The position numbers and the translations under genes were made by a program. The notes under the pieces are model-generated. The model saw only the letters and a list, made by a program, of their open reading frames with translations, searched no databases and was not told the DNA's origin. This document shows, piece after piece, positions 20,866 through 31,811 of a stretch of DNA of 64,000 bases. The DNA is from Fistulifera solaris (lineage: Eukaryota > Bacillariophyta > Bacillariophyceae > Naviculales > Stauroneidaceae): positions 496,001 to 560,000 of the forward strand of contig AP026151.1 of the NCBI GenBank assembly GCA_030295235.1. The letters are read 5' to 3'. The number at the start of each line of letters is the position of its first letter. Position 1 is the stretch's first letter.

Positions 20866-22669
20866 TTAACTCGATTGCTCGTCTTCGCATTTTCTCGTTA
20901 TCATTTCCATCATTTCATGACCAAACATCACGTCGACGCCTTGTGACGCAAAGAACTTGTTTACGCGCTCGATATCACGATTGAGAAGATCCATAGCGCC
21001 CGGGTGCTTATGATCCACAGCTTGCCCAAAATCGATGAAAACCACATGCAACTCGTCCATGTCTTTCTTTGACAATTCGTCACACCGATTCCCTATTGTG
21101 GATGCAGGAGCGATCAAAATATTGTATTCACTGAGATCTCCATGCACTAAGTGGGCCTTTAAATACAATCTGGCATTAACAGTTGAGTAAATGAATAAAG
21201 CATAGCAAACGCAACAGCATGTAATCTCACCTCTGAAGTGCTGTCACGACTTGTTCATATAACGTTGACCAACGCGAGCTGCCACGCCTTAGATCAAGCT
21301 CACGCAATTGTGGGGCAGGCCAACCATCTTCACCGATAAATTGCATAAACAGTATGTTCTCTTTTACCAAAAGCGGAGAGGGTACAGGGACACCGGCACG
21401 CTCAGCTCGGACTATATTTCGATATTCCTTTTCGGCCCACAAAGCCAGCTGCTCGTGAGGTGATGCTTTTCTGAAGGATTCTCTTCTATAGCGCGGGTCT
21501 CCATCTACATAATCGCCACGAGCGCGAAACTCCTGGATCTTCTTGAATATTTTTACAGCTACATCACTGGTACTCGTCTCAACACCATCCGCATGATGAA
21601 TAACCGCCTCTTTCCCTTCTTTGACGATACCATTCAAATGCTCGATGACGCCGTTATTAATCGCATGTGTAATGCATAATCTTACAGAAGGATCCATTCC
21701 GCGCTTGGTAGTATCTGCATCCGAATTGGCTCGCCCAGTTCCATGAGCAGCCACGCCTTTGTTCGTACTACTTTTCTTTAATGAGCTCATGAAGGAGTTG
21801 TAAGCACGATTGCCAACAATGACATCGTCATCATAGCGGTGATCCAAACCTAATCGGTGAGCATTGGAAAGACCATTCAACTCGACATCGTGCTTTGTCC
21901 TTATTTCATTGTCGGGTCCTATCACAGAGCTCTGATTTTGCCTAGCCCACTCGAGCCTTCCAGCTGTATTCATTCGAAAACCGGGATCTTGTTCCTGAGT
22001 CTCGTCCTCGACCAATCGTGGAGTATTCTTTCGTAAAGGCCATGCATCCATTTCCGCCTGAACCTCTGCTCTAGTTTTTATTCGAACGTTCCCCGTACAA
22101 GCATCTTGTCGTTGACGAGCCAAAACCGTCTCCTTTTCCTGTTCTTCTTGTGCTAAGCGTATCGCAAGCTCTAATGATTTTTTGTGTTCTACTTCGTCGG
22201 CCTCAAGCAGTGCCTTTTGTATTGCCAATTGATCTTCCAAAGATATCTCTTGGTCCGACAAAGCAGATGACAAGTGGGCGTTTATGTCTGCTGTGGCTCC
22301 AGGAGATATTAAACTCTCTCCATTGGAAACTCCGTCTGATTGCAGTAAAGCGCTATCACTTTCAACACTTGGGTCGATTTTCTCCTCCGAATTTTCGGCA
22401 GTGGCCTCTATGAGTGACAGTCGTAGTGCTTGCTGAAGGTACTCATCTTCATCTTCGTAATTGACAGCGGAATGCTCAACATCATTCTTTGAACGTTCGA
22501 TGGCTAATAACAAAGCCTGGTCTTCCTCATCCATCATCTCCGAATGCATTGCTGTTTCCGCACGCTTGCCGTCTTCTTCTTCTTTGAGTATCGACGCAAA
22601 ATTCGTCACAGGACCTCTGGAATGCGCCGCAACGCCCCATATACCATTTCCAGTGTTTCCCGTGTCCAT
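20866..22669 (-). CDS. RIO-family atypical kinase (RIO3/RIO1-like) with UIM-like N-terminus
   Basis: RIO kinases act as ATPases in late 40S ribosome maturation. The domain starts at GVIEHLNGIVKEGKEAVIHHA (flexible loop), then AVKIFKKIQEF (ATP lysine), WAEKEYRNIVRAERAGVPVP, hinge ILFMQFIGEDGWPAPQL, catalytic loop LVHGDLSEYNILI and metal-binding VFIDFGQAVDHKHP. Intron 21170-21230 (61 nt) splits an arginine codon before LYLKAHLVHGD. The first ~300 residues hold three helices of UIM type: EEDQALLLAIERSKND, EDEYLQQALRLSLIEA and a longer E/A/L-rich helix. That N-terminus and the GKEAV loop favour RIO3-like over RIO1. About 581 residues, no frame break. Confidence 0.92.
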
Positions 22670-24486
22670 GATCTGTGCACTGCAGTAGAAGTATCTTGCT
22701 AGGATGGATTTTTTATGTCATCAACACGATCGACTGAATGTGTCGATGATCTCGCTCCCGATCAATCGTGAGCCACGAAAACGCAAAAGGGTGTGCGGGG
22801 CACGGCGTTAAAATGTCGCGAAGACGATAATCCCAGCTTTCACCGTCGTTGGAATGGCCTGAAAACAGTATCTCCTTAGATAGCAAACAGCAAGGTAGAA
22901 ATAACAGTCAAACGTTGTGTAGCTTTAGGAGCCGGGACGACAGCGTGCGCCATATATGAAACATCTTTGAGTAAGAGGCCAATTTTATGGCTCCGAAATA
23001 GTACAATGAAAAATGGCCTAGATGCTAGATATTTCCGGTATTTTGGCGATTTCGAATTTAGAAATAGAGCACTTTGCGGTAAATAATGCTAGACAACAAT
23101 GATGCTTGTGTTTCAAGCAAAATTCTTGCGGCTCCGTTTATCGCCACTCGGCGATAATATTAACCCCAATCGCGGATAATATCGCGGATACGCGATAATT
23201 TTCCGCGATATTATCGCCTGGTGGGGATAATTTGGATTCCGTCTGACGTTGCATGAAAAATTCCATCGCCCGGTCGAGCCATTTTTTACCACAAGTCTGC
23301 AGTAAGGTTACCTTTAAAAATGCGCCTGACTGCATAATTGCCGGCGCAACAACGACCGCGACAAAATTACTTTTGCTACTGGGGATCACCTTGTCATTGG
23401 CAGAGCGCAAGGAGCATATCAAGTTGCGACCGAGTGAGGCGCGCAAGATCATTTTAGAGGAGATCTTGAAACTGGGGCGCAGAATCTGAAGGTGTTTGGT
23501 CGGTTGCGAGCTTTACCAGAGGTACTGTATGTTTTCGCTTTTCTTTCTTTTCACAAAACTCTAACTAGCCCGAGACGCCAAAATTCCTACATGGAACTTG
23601 GAATCCAAAAAAATTATCGCGTGTCGGGGATATTATCGCGGATACGCGATAAAATTCTGCGATATTATCGCGAGCTCAGGATAATATCGCGGATACGCGA
23701 TAATCTGCTTCGGAGCATCTCTTTTACACATCATGTAAGAGTAGAATGTGCACATAGGAGGTGTCTTTTGATGCTGTTTGTGAGCTAATAGCACCCTGCT
23801 TGCAAGAAAATGGGTTGCAATGTTAAGCGACTGCGTGAAATCACTACATAGCCGTTGAGACATCTCACGAACAATCCCTGGGTTTACCCGGTACTCAAAG
23901 CCTAAGTAGATGTTTTAACGGTTTTGATCGAGTTTTATGCTTATCTCAACGTCTATTTTTCCTGTCGAGAATATAGATACTTAGCTCTCAGGACATACCG
24001 GCATGCGCGCAAGTTCCTCTACCGGATAATTTAACGCCGTGCCCGGGTGTGGGATTTACTTTACCGGTAAGGATACAGGGTTAAGGATACAGGGTAATAT
24101 TCATTTTCATTCTAATTCATTCATTCGTTTAGGTTTGGGTTCACTCTGGTGCCGAGGCTTATCGTAGCGGTACCAAAAGCTCAAGCACGGCCGCCGAGGA
24201 TTTTACTGTAAACTGTAAACCTGAGTCGTGGGTACCGGTAAGGACATTCTACATTATGAACGCCAGTATGTAGAATAAGGGACTGAGTCTGTCGTACCAC
24301 CAAGGGTACCACGAAAAGGTACGCGTCCACGTAATAACCCAACGCTCTTTGAAAGCCAACGCGAGAGTTCATCATCACCCCCGCCTTTGAGATCGCTACC
24401 TCTATTTTAGTCGAAATGGATGGGTGAAACGAGAGCTTCTTATAAGAAATTAGTATTCGTCATTATCGCACTTGTCTTGAAATCAA
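22670..24486. other. Gene-poor intergenic region
   Basis: 1.8 kb between RIO kinase and TerC starts. It contains the palindrome-rich repeat pair described separately (23174-23704) and scattered ACCGG(T/A)A/GGTACC motifs (about 24045-24065, 24170-24180, 24230-24240, 24300). No gene recognised. Confidence 0.45.
23138..23710. repeat. Paired palindromic direct repeats around a 400-bp core (possible MITE)
   Basis: A ~58-bp block at 23174-23231 recurs at 23628-23685 in the same orientation at roughly 85% identity. A 26-base stretch at 23174-23199 recurs exactly at 23679-23704. Both blocks are built from GCGATA(A/T)TATCGCGG and TACGCGATAA palindromes able to fold into hairpins. The outermost bases GCTCCG (about 23131) and CGGAGC (about 23711-23716) are inverted. 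No clear target duplication was found, so the mobile nature is unproven. Confidence 0.55.
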
Positions 24487-25729
24487 ATGGTTGTTCACCG
24501 AGAAAGAAGAAAAAATAAGGCATGTACGCGCACATCGACTGCACCGTTGCGTGTCACCTTGCAATATGTTACCGCTCTTATTCTTATGCAATTGACGATG
24601 GGGTTCTCTCCTCATGTCATGAACCGTTTCGTACTCAAACGAAGTTCGCCGACTTCTGGTAAAGTGCTGTACGGTGGAAATCAACCATTAAGGACATCGT
24701 CGACGGTTCAGTTTATGAGTCCGACGGAAGAATTTGTCGATGCTCAAACAACAAATAGCTCCGATGGATTCCCTCCTCCTTTTCAGTCACCTTAGAGAAA
24801 GATGACTACTCGTACAAAGAAGCAGTCCTGAGAACGCTTGGATGGGTTAGTTTAGCTGGTATTTTCGGTTGTGTTCTCTGGGCCGTGGGCGGGTCGACGG
24901 TAGGGGAAGAATTTTTTGCGGGTTATCTTGTGGAGCAGAGTCTTTCGGTAGACAATCTGTTCGTTTTTCTTTTGCTCTTTGAGTACTTTAAGGTTCCTGT
25001 GAAACTGCAGGATCGAGTGTTGAATTGGGGTATTTATGGAGCTATTATTATGCGGGCTGTGATGATCGGTCTCGGAGCGGCTGCCTTGCAACAGTTTCAT
25101 GCCATCTTGCTAGTGTTTGCGTCCATTCTTATCTACAGCTCTGCGAAATTCTTTATTGGAGGCGAGGAAGGGGAGGAAGAAGACCCTAGTCAAAACACAA
25201 TTGTCAAGTTTTCAAGGAGTCTTATACCATCTACCGACGAATTTCACGGCAAGAAGTTCTTCACTATCGAGGATGGATTAAAGAAAGCGACTCCATTATT
25301 TATCTGCATGATTGCTGTTGAAATCAGCGACGTTGTCTTTGCCGTTGACAGCATTCCTGCCGTTTTTGGTGTCACCGAGGTAAGTATTCTCTATGACGTT
25401 GATCACTCACTCGTCTAGTGCCGATACCGAATCTCATCTTTGCTTTCATCCTCCAGAATCCGCTGATAGTTTTCTCCTCTAATATGTTTGCCATCATGGG
25501 TCTACGGAGCATGTATACAATTCTGTCAAAGGCTGCAACAGATCTAAAGTATCTCGAGCCAGCAGTCGCTTTGGTTTTGGGCTTCATCGGGTCGAAAATG
25601 GTTGCTGAGTACTTTAATTACGAGATACCTACCAATATTGCACTTGGTGTTGTTGCCTCACTCCTTATCTCGGGAGTTGGAGCGTCAATGTGGGATAAGC
25701 AACAACGAGAGGATGACCAGAATGAGTAA
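24487..25729 (+). CDS. TerC-family integral membrane protein, plastid-directed
   Basis: TerC/ALX-type protein; plant AtTerC acts in thylakoid biogenesis. N-terminus has a hydrophobic stretch ending LMQLTMGF-SPH, a plausible signal peptide with transit-peptide start. The body has about seven helices and the family signatures FFAGYLVEQSLSVDNLFVFL, VLNWGIYGAIIMR, AVEISDVVFAVDSIPAVFGVT and SSNMFAIMGLRSMY. The acidic residues in SVDN and EISDVVFAVDS are the proposed metal ligands. Intron 25380-25456 (77 nt) after GVTE. The frame breaks once at T4 24780-24783; one more T gives PPFSVTLEKDDYSYKEAVL. About 390 residues, normal for plastid TerC. Confidence 0.92.
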
Positions 25730-25976
25730 TCTGCTTTTTCCTCAGAATTGCTATATTTGCTACGACTCCAAGATAGAGTTGAAAACATAAATTTTATCAT
25801 TAGTTAAATCATAATTTGTTCACGCCGTATTTTAAACCAGTGACAAGCTTTGCTAATTCATGGTCTCTTACTATACAGGATCAATGACGAATCAAGGTAA
25901 GTAAGCAGTAACATTATCACTTTGCTTTTAATCATTATTGTTTTGAAACTTCAGCACCCGAAGTTCTCGATTATCC

Positions 25977-26905
25977 CTAGAGAATAGAGCAAGGACATCC
26001 GGCGCCTGTCTGTGGTGTATTCGACGAATTCTGCGCATTTCGTGAGTTGTTGGCTGATGTTGAACCACTGGAAAGCTTCTTATCTTTCGCCTCGTTAGTT
26101 GATTCAAGGGCGGGTTTTATCGAGACATTGATCGGAGTGGGATGTGTTTTGAAACTTGGAATTTGAATATCCTCTAACGTGCGTGAATCTGGCATAAGAA
26201 ATCCTTTCCCCATACAAACCAATCGTAAATGTTCGCCACTCGCACATGAAGGAGCATCTTTGAAAAAAAAAGGCATACGTCAAAAATGGCGATTTGTGAA
26301 TGAGTAGCGGCAACAGCGTTACTTACCTTCAGGCCAGGCTGACAGTAGAGCCCCCTTCACATCACCGACTGTGTCGCTAGGATTGCATTCAATGGTTACA
26401 GCTAAGCCGTCTCGGTTAGCAAAAAGAAATCGCAGCGTTATTTTGTTCGGGTCGTATTTGAAAGATGGTCGTGACTTTTTGACGATGAAATGATCGGGGT
26501 GGATGGGCTTGCCGTCGCCTCGTCAAGTTTTGCTACTGATGCCTCCAAGGTATCATTTGCTTCGTTATCTGTCTTGTTATTCTCTTTCATGTTTTCCGAA
26601 CTCGCCCGTAATCCATCCTGAGTAGAAGTTGGCGCACCGTCACCTACAAATCCTGAGCTTTTCTGGTCACGATTAACGTCTCCAGTTGTACTTTCGGTAG
26701 CGGCACCACTATTCATATTCGGATGTTTTTCTAAGACTTCCTCCTGGTTCAAATCGGAAGCAAGAAGAGTAGTCTCTATCTCGTCCGCTGTTGAAGATTT
26801 GTCCTCGGTCGTGTCTGTTGCTGCTTTGTGGTCTCTTTCCACCCCCACTGCGGCCCCACTTTCGGCCTCTAAAGCTTTTTCAGGCTTTTCTGATTTTTCC
26901 ATCAT
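25977..26905 (-). CDS. Membrane-anchored ubiquitin-fold (MUB/UBL3-like) protein with CaaX box
   Basis: Acidic, disordered N-terminus (about 150 residues, Glu/Ala/Thr/Ser-rich) followed by a ubiquitin-like fold: ITLRFLFANRDGLAVTIECN, DTVGDVKGALLSAWPE, EHLRLVCMGKGFLMPDSRTL and INVSIKP. This matches the MUB/UBL3 (Rad60-SLD-like) group. The end GCPCSIL gives CSIL, a CaaX box with Leu, expected to be geranylgeranylated, with Cys at -6 a possible acylation site. MUBs recruit E2 enzymes to the plasma membrane in plants. Intron 26258-26326 (69 nt) joins WPE to DAPSCASG. One frame break at the T5 run 26476-26480 (one base short) restores SSSKKSRPSFKYDPNKIT. The long acidic N-terminus is unusual for the family. 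First ATG 26905, alternative 26902. Confidence 0.82.
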
Positions 26906-28014
26906 TAGAAACAATACTATCGCTGCTAAATTTTGTATGCTGCCGTCGATACAGTGGCAAGGACGGATTTTCGAACGACTCGATCAACGTTTCATCAACC
27001 TTGTCTCCGCTGACGCGCTAAGCTCCCGTCGTTAGCCACTTTCTTCTGCACGTGATGTTATTTGGGCTTGTTTAGCAGCGTAGAATACTATCCGCGAAAC
27101 AAGCAAGCGTTCGGTAAAGCTTTTGTGTGCCTTTTGCTTTGTTTTGCACTTCGCGTTGTGCAGCGCAGCGTTTGCTTTTGCTTGACTTTTTCTGCGACTG
27201 AAGAAAACGGAGACTACGGAAAAGAGTAGTCTAGCATTAATTAATGAAAGTCATAAGTAGATATCGTATCCTATCGGTACTGGTATATGGTATTAAACTA
27301 CTTCGCATCGTGTCCGAAAGGTTCTGACTAGTCATTTTCATTCTTGTCGTTTCGTGGAGATGATGCATTGTTGGTGAATGACTCACTACCAGGTAAAGAA
27401 AACTAGTCACTAATCGTATCTCCTCCGCCTAATCCATGATGTTCTAACGTATTAGTGGTAACAACTAACAACTGCTAGGGTCTAGGGCCAAACAAATATG
27501 TTAATCGAATGAAAATTGATAAGATATGACGAAAGATATTAAACTGAGTCAAGGTGTTTTTACGAAGCAGCATGTAAGATCTAATTGTTCGTCACTTTTG
27601 TGCTCCCTTGCAAGCAACTCCTCAAGTATAGGTAATGCGAAAGTATAGGCTATAGGTAATACTCCACACGAACCGCCAGCGAAGCAGAAACGTTTTGTAT
27701 TTTTGTCTCTACCAGGTTTCCTTATAAGCAACTTGGCTAGGTCAAAGTGGAAGGCGACAATCAGAAATACGACGACTGAGGAGTCGAGTTGTTACAACTC
27801 ACAGGTTGAGTTAAGTGTGCAGAAGTGGTACATTTCGTAATGTGATTCGACAAGATACAAACTTAGCAACGAAACTAAAGAACTTTGGCACGAAATTTGT
27901 TTAAAACGAAAAATAAGGAGGCTTTTTAGGATTGCTTTTATTTAAAACCAAGTTTAGCTTATAGATTGTGCACACCAAGGTTTTAGAGTCACACAATAAT
28001 GATCGTAAGCCAAA
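26906..28014. other. Intergenic, nothing recognised
   Basis: 1.1 kb between the MUB-like start and the thioredoxin stop. Short frames on both strands show no domain, composition or splice support. Confidence 0.4.
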
Positions 28015-28472
28015 TTAACTCGATAACTTAGCGTGATTGGTAATCGCAGCTTCGATCGCTTCAGCGTTAGCGCCGTTAACCACGTCAACCTTTTCTCCAT
28101 TCACGAAATAATGAAATGATGGAACCGATCGGACACCCTCCCGCTTCATTAGCTTGGATGCTTCGGGGAGGCATCGCCAATAACCTTGAGGAAAACGGCG
28201 TCGGGGTACTTTTCCGAAAGTTCTTCGAATTTGGGGGCAATTACTTTGCAAGGCCCACACCAGGTGGTCGAGTAGTCGACAACTACCAAGGCGCTACCCG
28301 CGTTCTTAATTGTGCTATCGAAGGCCGATTCGCTTGCAATATCGATGACTGCCATATCAAGTGGAGCGTATTTTACCGTTCGGGTAACGGCGAATGGGTG
28401 CGACGGCGAGAAAGCTGCCGACAGTGATAGGAGCGACGCCAACGTCGTGAGAAGGCAAGTTTTGCGGATCAT
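28015..28472 (-). CDS. Plastid-targeted thioredoxin
   Basis: Protein disulfide oxidoreductase. The N-terminus MIRKTCLLTTLASLLSLSAA ends in AAF-SPSHPF, a classic diatom bipartite plastid signal. Mature protein: VVVDYSTTWCGPCKVIAPKF with the WCGPC redox site, FLKVIGDASP, then EASKLMKREGVRSVPSFHYF with the conserved cis-proline (VPSF). About 152 residues. One frame break at the G4 run 28165-28168 (C4 in the gene); a fifth C joins DASP to EASKLM. The subtype (m, f, h or y) cannot be set from sequence reading alone. Divergent from argJ. Confidence 0.93.
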
Positions 28473-29004
28473 GTTACTGCTCTGTTTCGAAGTAATGGGC
28501 TGAATATGCTGATTGCGGGGTAAAAAGGATTGACTAAAGTAAGTCAAAGGTTGATCACCAAGTTTGCTGTCAGTACCTGGTATTTTCGGCGTCTTGGGAG
28601 GATCGTTCTTCGCGTCAATGGAACTGTTGGTGCATGCGGTTATTATGCATAGCACAGGGCACGGCGTGTGGCTTCGTCGCGAGCGCTGAAGCCGGTACAA
28701 ATCTTATTACGGAGTACAATATTAGTACCGTAAAGACAGTTCTAAGTGGCATTTCGCTACATCTTATTCTATTCTCATTCCGTATCCGGTCATGAATTTT
28801 CTTCAATGAGAAAGTGTGCTTCGCTTTTTGCAGTCACGCTCGTGTCTGGCAGGATCCGATAGGTTATGAGTTGTGAGCAAGCCGCACTTTCGATCGAATG
28901 AGATCCGTTCGAAAAATAGCGCGAGACACGCACAAAATCCGATCTTCTCGGTTCTTGCCGATCAAAAACACATTATTATCGTGATCTCACATAAATTTTC
29001 AAAC
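28473..29004. promoter_or_regulatory. Divergent intergenic region thioredoxin / argJ
   Basis: 532 bases shared by two plastid-directed genes. Contains one copy of the recurrent TACGGAGTA motif at 28708-28716. No further coding segment seen. Confidence 0.4.
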
Positions 29005-30600
29005 ATGTGGTCTACTGGAACTGTTTTGCTAGTGCTGTCGATGCCGCTTTCGGCGATGGGTTTTCTGCCTGGAATGGCGGCAGCTTCTGGAAGCCGCGTT
29101 CGATCTGACGGTGCAAACTTCCGTCTTTTGGCCTCCGATACTCCAGAGGTTCTTCCTGAGTTTGCTGACAAGAAAGAATACATGGAGTACATGGAGACGG
29201 TCTCGTTGTTACCAGAAGGTTTTGCAGTCGGTACCGCGAAAGGCGTAAGTTGAAAGTTAAATATGGCAAAATGGAAGTTTTCTGCGCTGATAAATTGATG
29301 TTTTGCAGACATTTGTATCGGAAGAAGCCCCTCTTTTAGGAAACCTACCCATCAAAGCGACAGTGATTCATTTAACAAAAGGAGCTTCGGACAACTGGGC
29401 TGCTGTTTTCACCAAAAACAGGGTAAGTTTCGTTTTGCAGAATAATGCTTTTTCTAGCCGAGTTGTTGTGAAGCTCATTTGCCTCATATTTTGCTTTAAG
29501 TTCCCTGGAGCGCCTGTGATTGTCGGTCGTAAGCGTCTTGCTAGCGGGGGTCCAATACATGCCCTAGTAATCAACAACAAAGTATCCAATGTGTGTTCTG
29601 GTGGCGACGGAGTCGGAACTCGGAGCTTGTCTGTCAAGCTGTTGCCGATGTGCTGAACTTGCCCGGGGGAGCTGCAACCGTCTTACCAAGCAGTACAGGA
29701 GTGATTGGTTGGCGGCTGCCGGCCAAGGAGTTGGCGGATGACATCGTCCCGAAAGCTGCAGAAAATCTGCAGTCTTCGTCCGCGTTGGCGGCAGCGGAAG
29801 CGATTTGTACTACGGATCGTTATCCAAAGGTGCGAAGCAAGACTCTTTCGAATGGAGCCCGCCTAGTCGGCATTGCGAAAGGTGCTGGAATGATCGAACC
29901 GAACATGGCAACGATGCTGTGTTATATTATGACCGACGCTACTATTCCCAAAGCTAAATTACAAACCATGCTATCGGAATCGGTGAACCAATCGTTCAAC
30001 TCAATTTCAGTCGATGGAGACGAATCTACGAGCGACACAGTAGTACTTGTTTCATCAAACCAGAAAGGGGAAGTCCCCGACGAAGAGTTCCGAGAATCTC
30101 TCGATTTCGTATGCAAAGGCTTGTCGGCAGATATTGTGCGCAACGGAGAAGGCACCGGCCACGTTATTCGAGTTCAGATTGATAATTTCCCTGGATCTGA
30201 CCATTTGGCTCGTCGCTTAGGACGTCATGTGGTGAACTCACCACTCTTCAAATGTGCTGTTTCGGGTAATGACCCAAACACAGGACGACTTGCTGCTGCT
30301 GTGGGTTCCTTCATGGGCAAGTTTGCGAACGAGGAAGACATTTCAGGTATGACTTTGACCCTCGGTGGCCGTGTTATTTTTTCGCAAGGCAAATTCGTAC
30401 TAGAAGGCGATGCCGTCGAAAAGGAAATCAGTCAACACATGTCGAATGCGCAATTCGATGAGCATTCAGACTATCCTCCTCATCAGCGATTTGTGGAGAT
30501 TGGAATCAATTTTAATGGAGCGGGATCAGGCAAAGCAGTTGTCATGGGAAGCGATTTGACTGCTGAGTACGTTGCTGTCAATGCGGATTATCGAAGCTAA
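29005..30600 (+). CDS. argJ: Glutamate N-acetyltransferase / amino-acid acetyltransferase ArgJ
   Basis: Ornithine acetyltransferase of arginine synthesis: moves acetyl from N-acetylornithine to glutamate. Three exons: 29005-29244, 29309-29422 and 29501-30600; introns 64 and 78 nt, phase 0. The N-terminus MWSTGTVLLVLSMPLSAMGF is a plastid-type signal. Family motifs: ATVIHLTKGASDNWAAVFTKN-R-FPGAPV, LVINNKVSNVCSGGDGVG, LPSSTGVIGWRLP, KGAGMIEPNMATML with Thr of the M-A-T-M-L motif as self-cleavage nucleophile, SFNSISVDGDESTSDTV and the end VNADYRS. One base appears missing at 29617-29618 (GGAAC), after which GNSELVCQAVADVLN follows. About 484 residues, normal for the uncut precursor. Confidence 0.95.
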
Positions 30601-30661
30601 GTCATACGGAGTAAAGACGAAACTACAATCAGTATTTACTTTTACACGTACACACATGCAA

Positions 30662-31405
30662 CTATCGTGATTTAGGGCCTTTTTCTGCCTGTAAATGTGC
30701 TTTTTGTTTTTCTTCAGCTTTGATGACTTGTTTGAGAAGCCAAATCATTTCGCTCTTATGCTCATTCATTTCCTCGATTTCCGCTTTAGCATCGGCGAGC
30801 TCTTGTATGAGACGTCCGGTTTCTTCATTGACTGCAGGTGTAATGTGCACCTCTTCAGCGGGTTCCGCAACTTTTCTGGCGTTTTCTCTTTCAACCCGTC
30901 TCTCTTCTTGTTCTTTTCTTAAGCGCTGTCTCCTTTCGTCAAATTCTGCTTTTATTTCAGCCTCCCATTCCCTCTTTCGCTCTTTGATTTTGTCTTGGTG
31001 TTCTTTCCGTAATTTTTGCTCCAGTGTCTTTATTTCTCGTTCCATCTCTTGTCTTCGCAAGGTTTCAATATCTTCTAGGCTTTCTTTTTTCTTCTCCAGC
31101 AATTCCTCGTAAGCTTGTTGACATTCGATTATTTTGCGTTGCATTTCCTGAATTTTGCGATGATAATGTTTTCGAAATGCAGGTTCTTGGGTCCGCGAAG
31201 ACGTCCCCGCAATTCGCGATCGAATCGCTTGATACGTATTGACATCAATGCGGTCCGACTTCAATCGAAACATGGGATTGACTTGACTACGACTTCCGAC
31301 GGCAGCCACGCGGGCGGAGTGTCGGGGATCCGTGGATAAAATCCAGACCGGAGGCGACCATGATTCGCCTTCGCCTGTTTCTGCGGTGGGGTCGAGTCGG
31401 GGCAT
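30662..31405 (-). CDS. Coiled-coil protein of unknown function
   Basis: 247 residues from ATG 31405 (MPRLDPTAETGEGESWSPPV). The first 80 residues are globular-looking (WILSTDPRHSARVAAVGSRS, NPMFRLKSDRIDVNTYQAIR). From about residue 85 to 215 there is a near-continuous highly charged helix (KIQEMQRKIIECQQAYEELL ... EREIKTLEQKLRKEHQDKIK), a likely coiled coil. It ends with a second helix (LADAKAEIEEMNEHKSEMIW). No signal peptide from this start; the upstream open frame lacks support. Converges with argJ, 61 bases apart. A structural role is the only inference. Confidence 0.72.
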   Translation of the reverse strand: MPRLDPTAETGEGESWSPPVWILSTDPRHSARVAAVGSRSQVNPMFRLKSDRIDVNTYQAIRSRIAGTSSRTQEPAFRKHYHRKIQEMQRKIIECQQAYEELLEKKKESLEDIETLRRQEMEREIKTLEQKLRKEHQDKIKERKREWEAEIKAEFDERRQRLRKEQEERRVERENARKVAEPAEEVHITPAVNEETGRLIQELADAKAEIEEMNEHKSEMIWLLKQVIKAEEKQKAHLQAEKGPKSR

Positions 31406-31811
31406 GAAGGCGAATAAGGAGTGATCGATTGTATTATGAGACAAGTACGGAGTATAGACTAGGTGACAGGAGAATATAGTAATAGTAATGAAATCACGAC
31501 GCGACAACGAGAGCAAACGCGACGATGGCAATAGAAATGCACGCGGACGACTGACTGACGAGCTAAAAAACGTGTTTGATCGCACAGCGAATGAGTGAGG
31601 TCTCGTCTCGAAGATCGATCGAGGCTGAAAAAGGTTTCCAGGAAAACGCATCCAGTGCGTCGTCCTCGTGGATCTGTAAAGGCAAGCCGTTTTCCTTATA
31701 AATGGTACAAGAATAAAGGCACACCGTCTTCTTCAGGTGCAACAAACGTAGCGGTTCATAAGATTGAAAGCGTAATCGAATAAGATGAGGTAAGTGTATT
31801 TTTGCCATGCG
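31406..31811. promoter_or_regulatory. Divergent intergenic region, coiled-coil gene / AMMECR1
   Basis: 406 bases. A TACGGAGTA copy lies at 31446-31454, close to the leftward start codon. Confidence 0.4.

Noticed and set aside
23253-23489. 78-codon frame with ATG inside the palindromic repeat pair
   Set aside because: No domain or conservation signal; lies within a possible mobile repeat.
27549-27731. 60-codon minus frame in the MUB-thioredoxin gap
   Set aside because: No start context or domain; length expected by chance.
31406-31651. Upstream extension of the 30662-31405 coiled-coil gene
   Set aside because: Sequence is Ser/Arg/Phe-rich without splice or targeting logic; ATG 31405 precedes the conserved-looking part.
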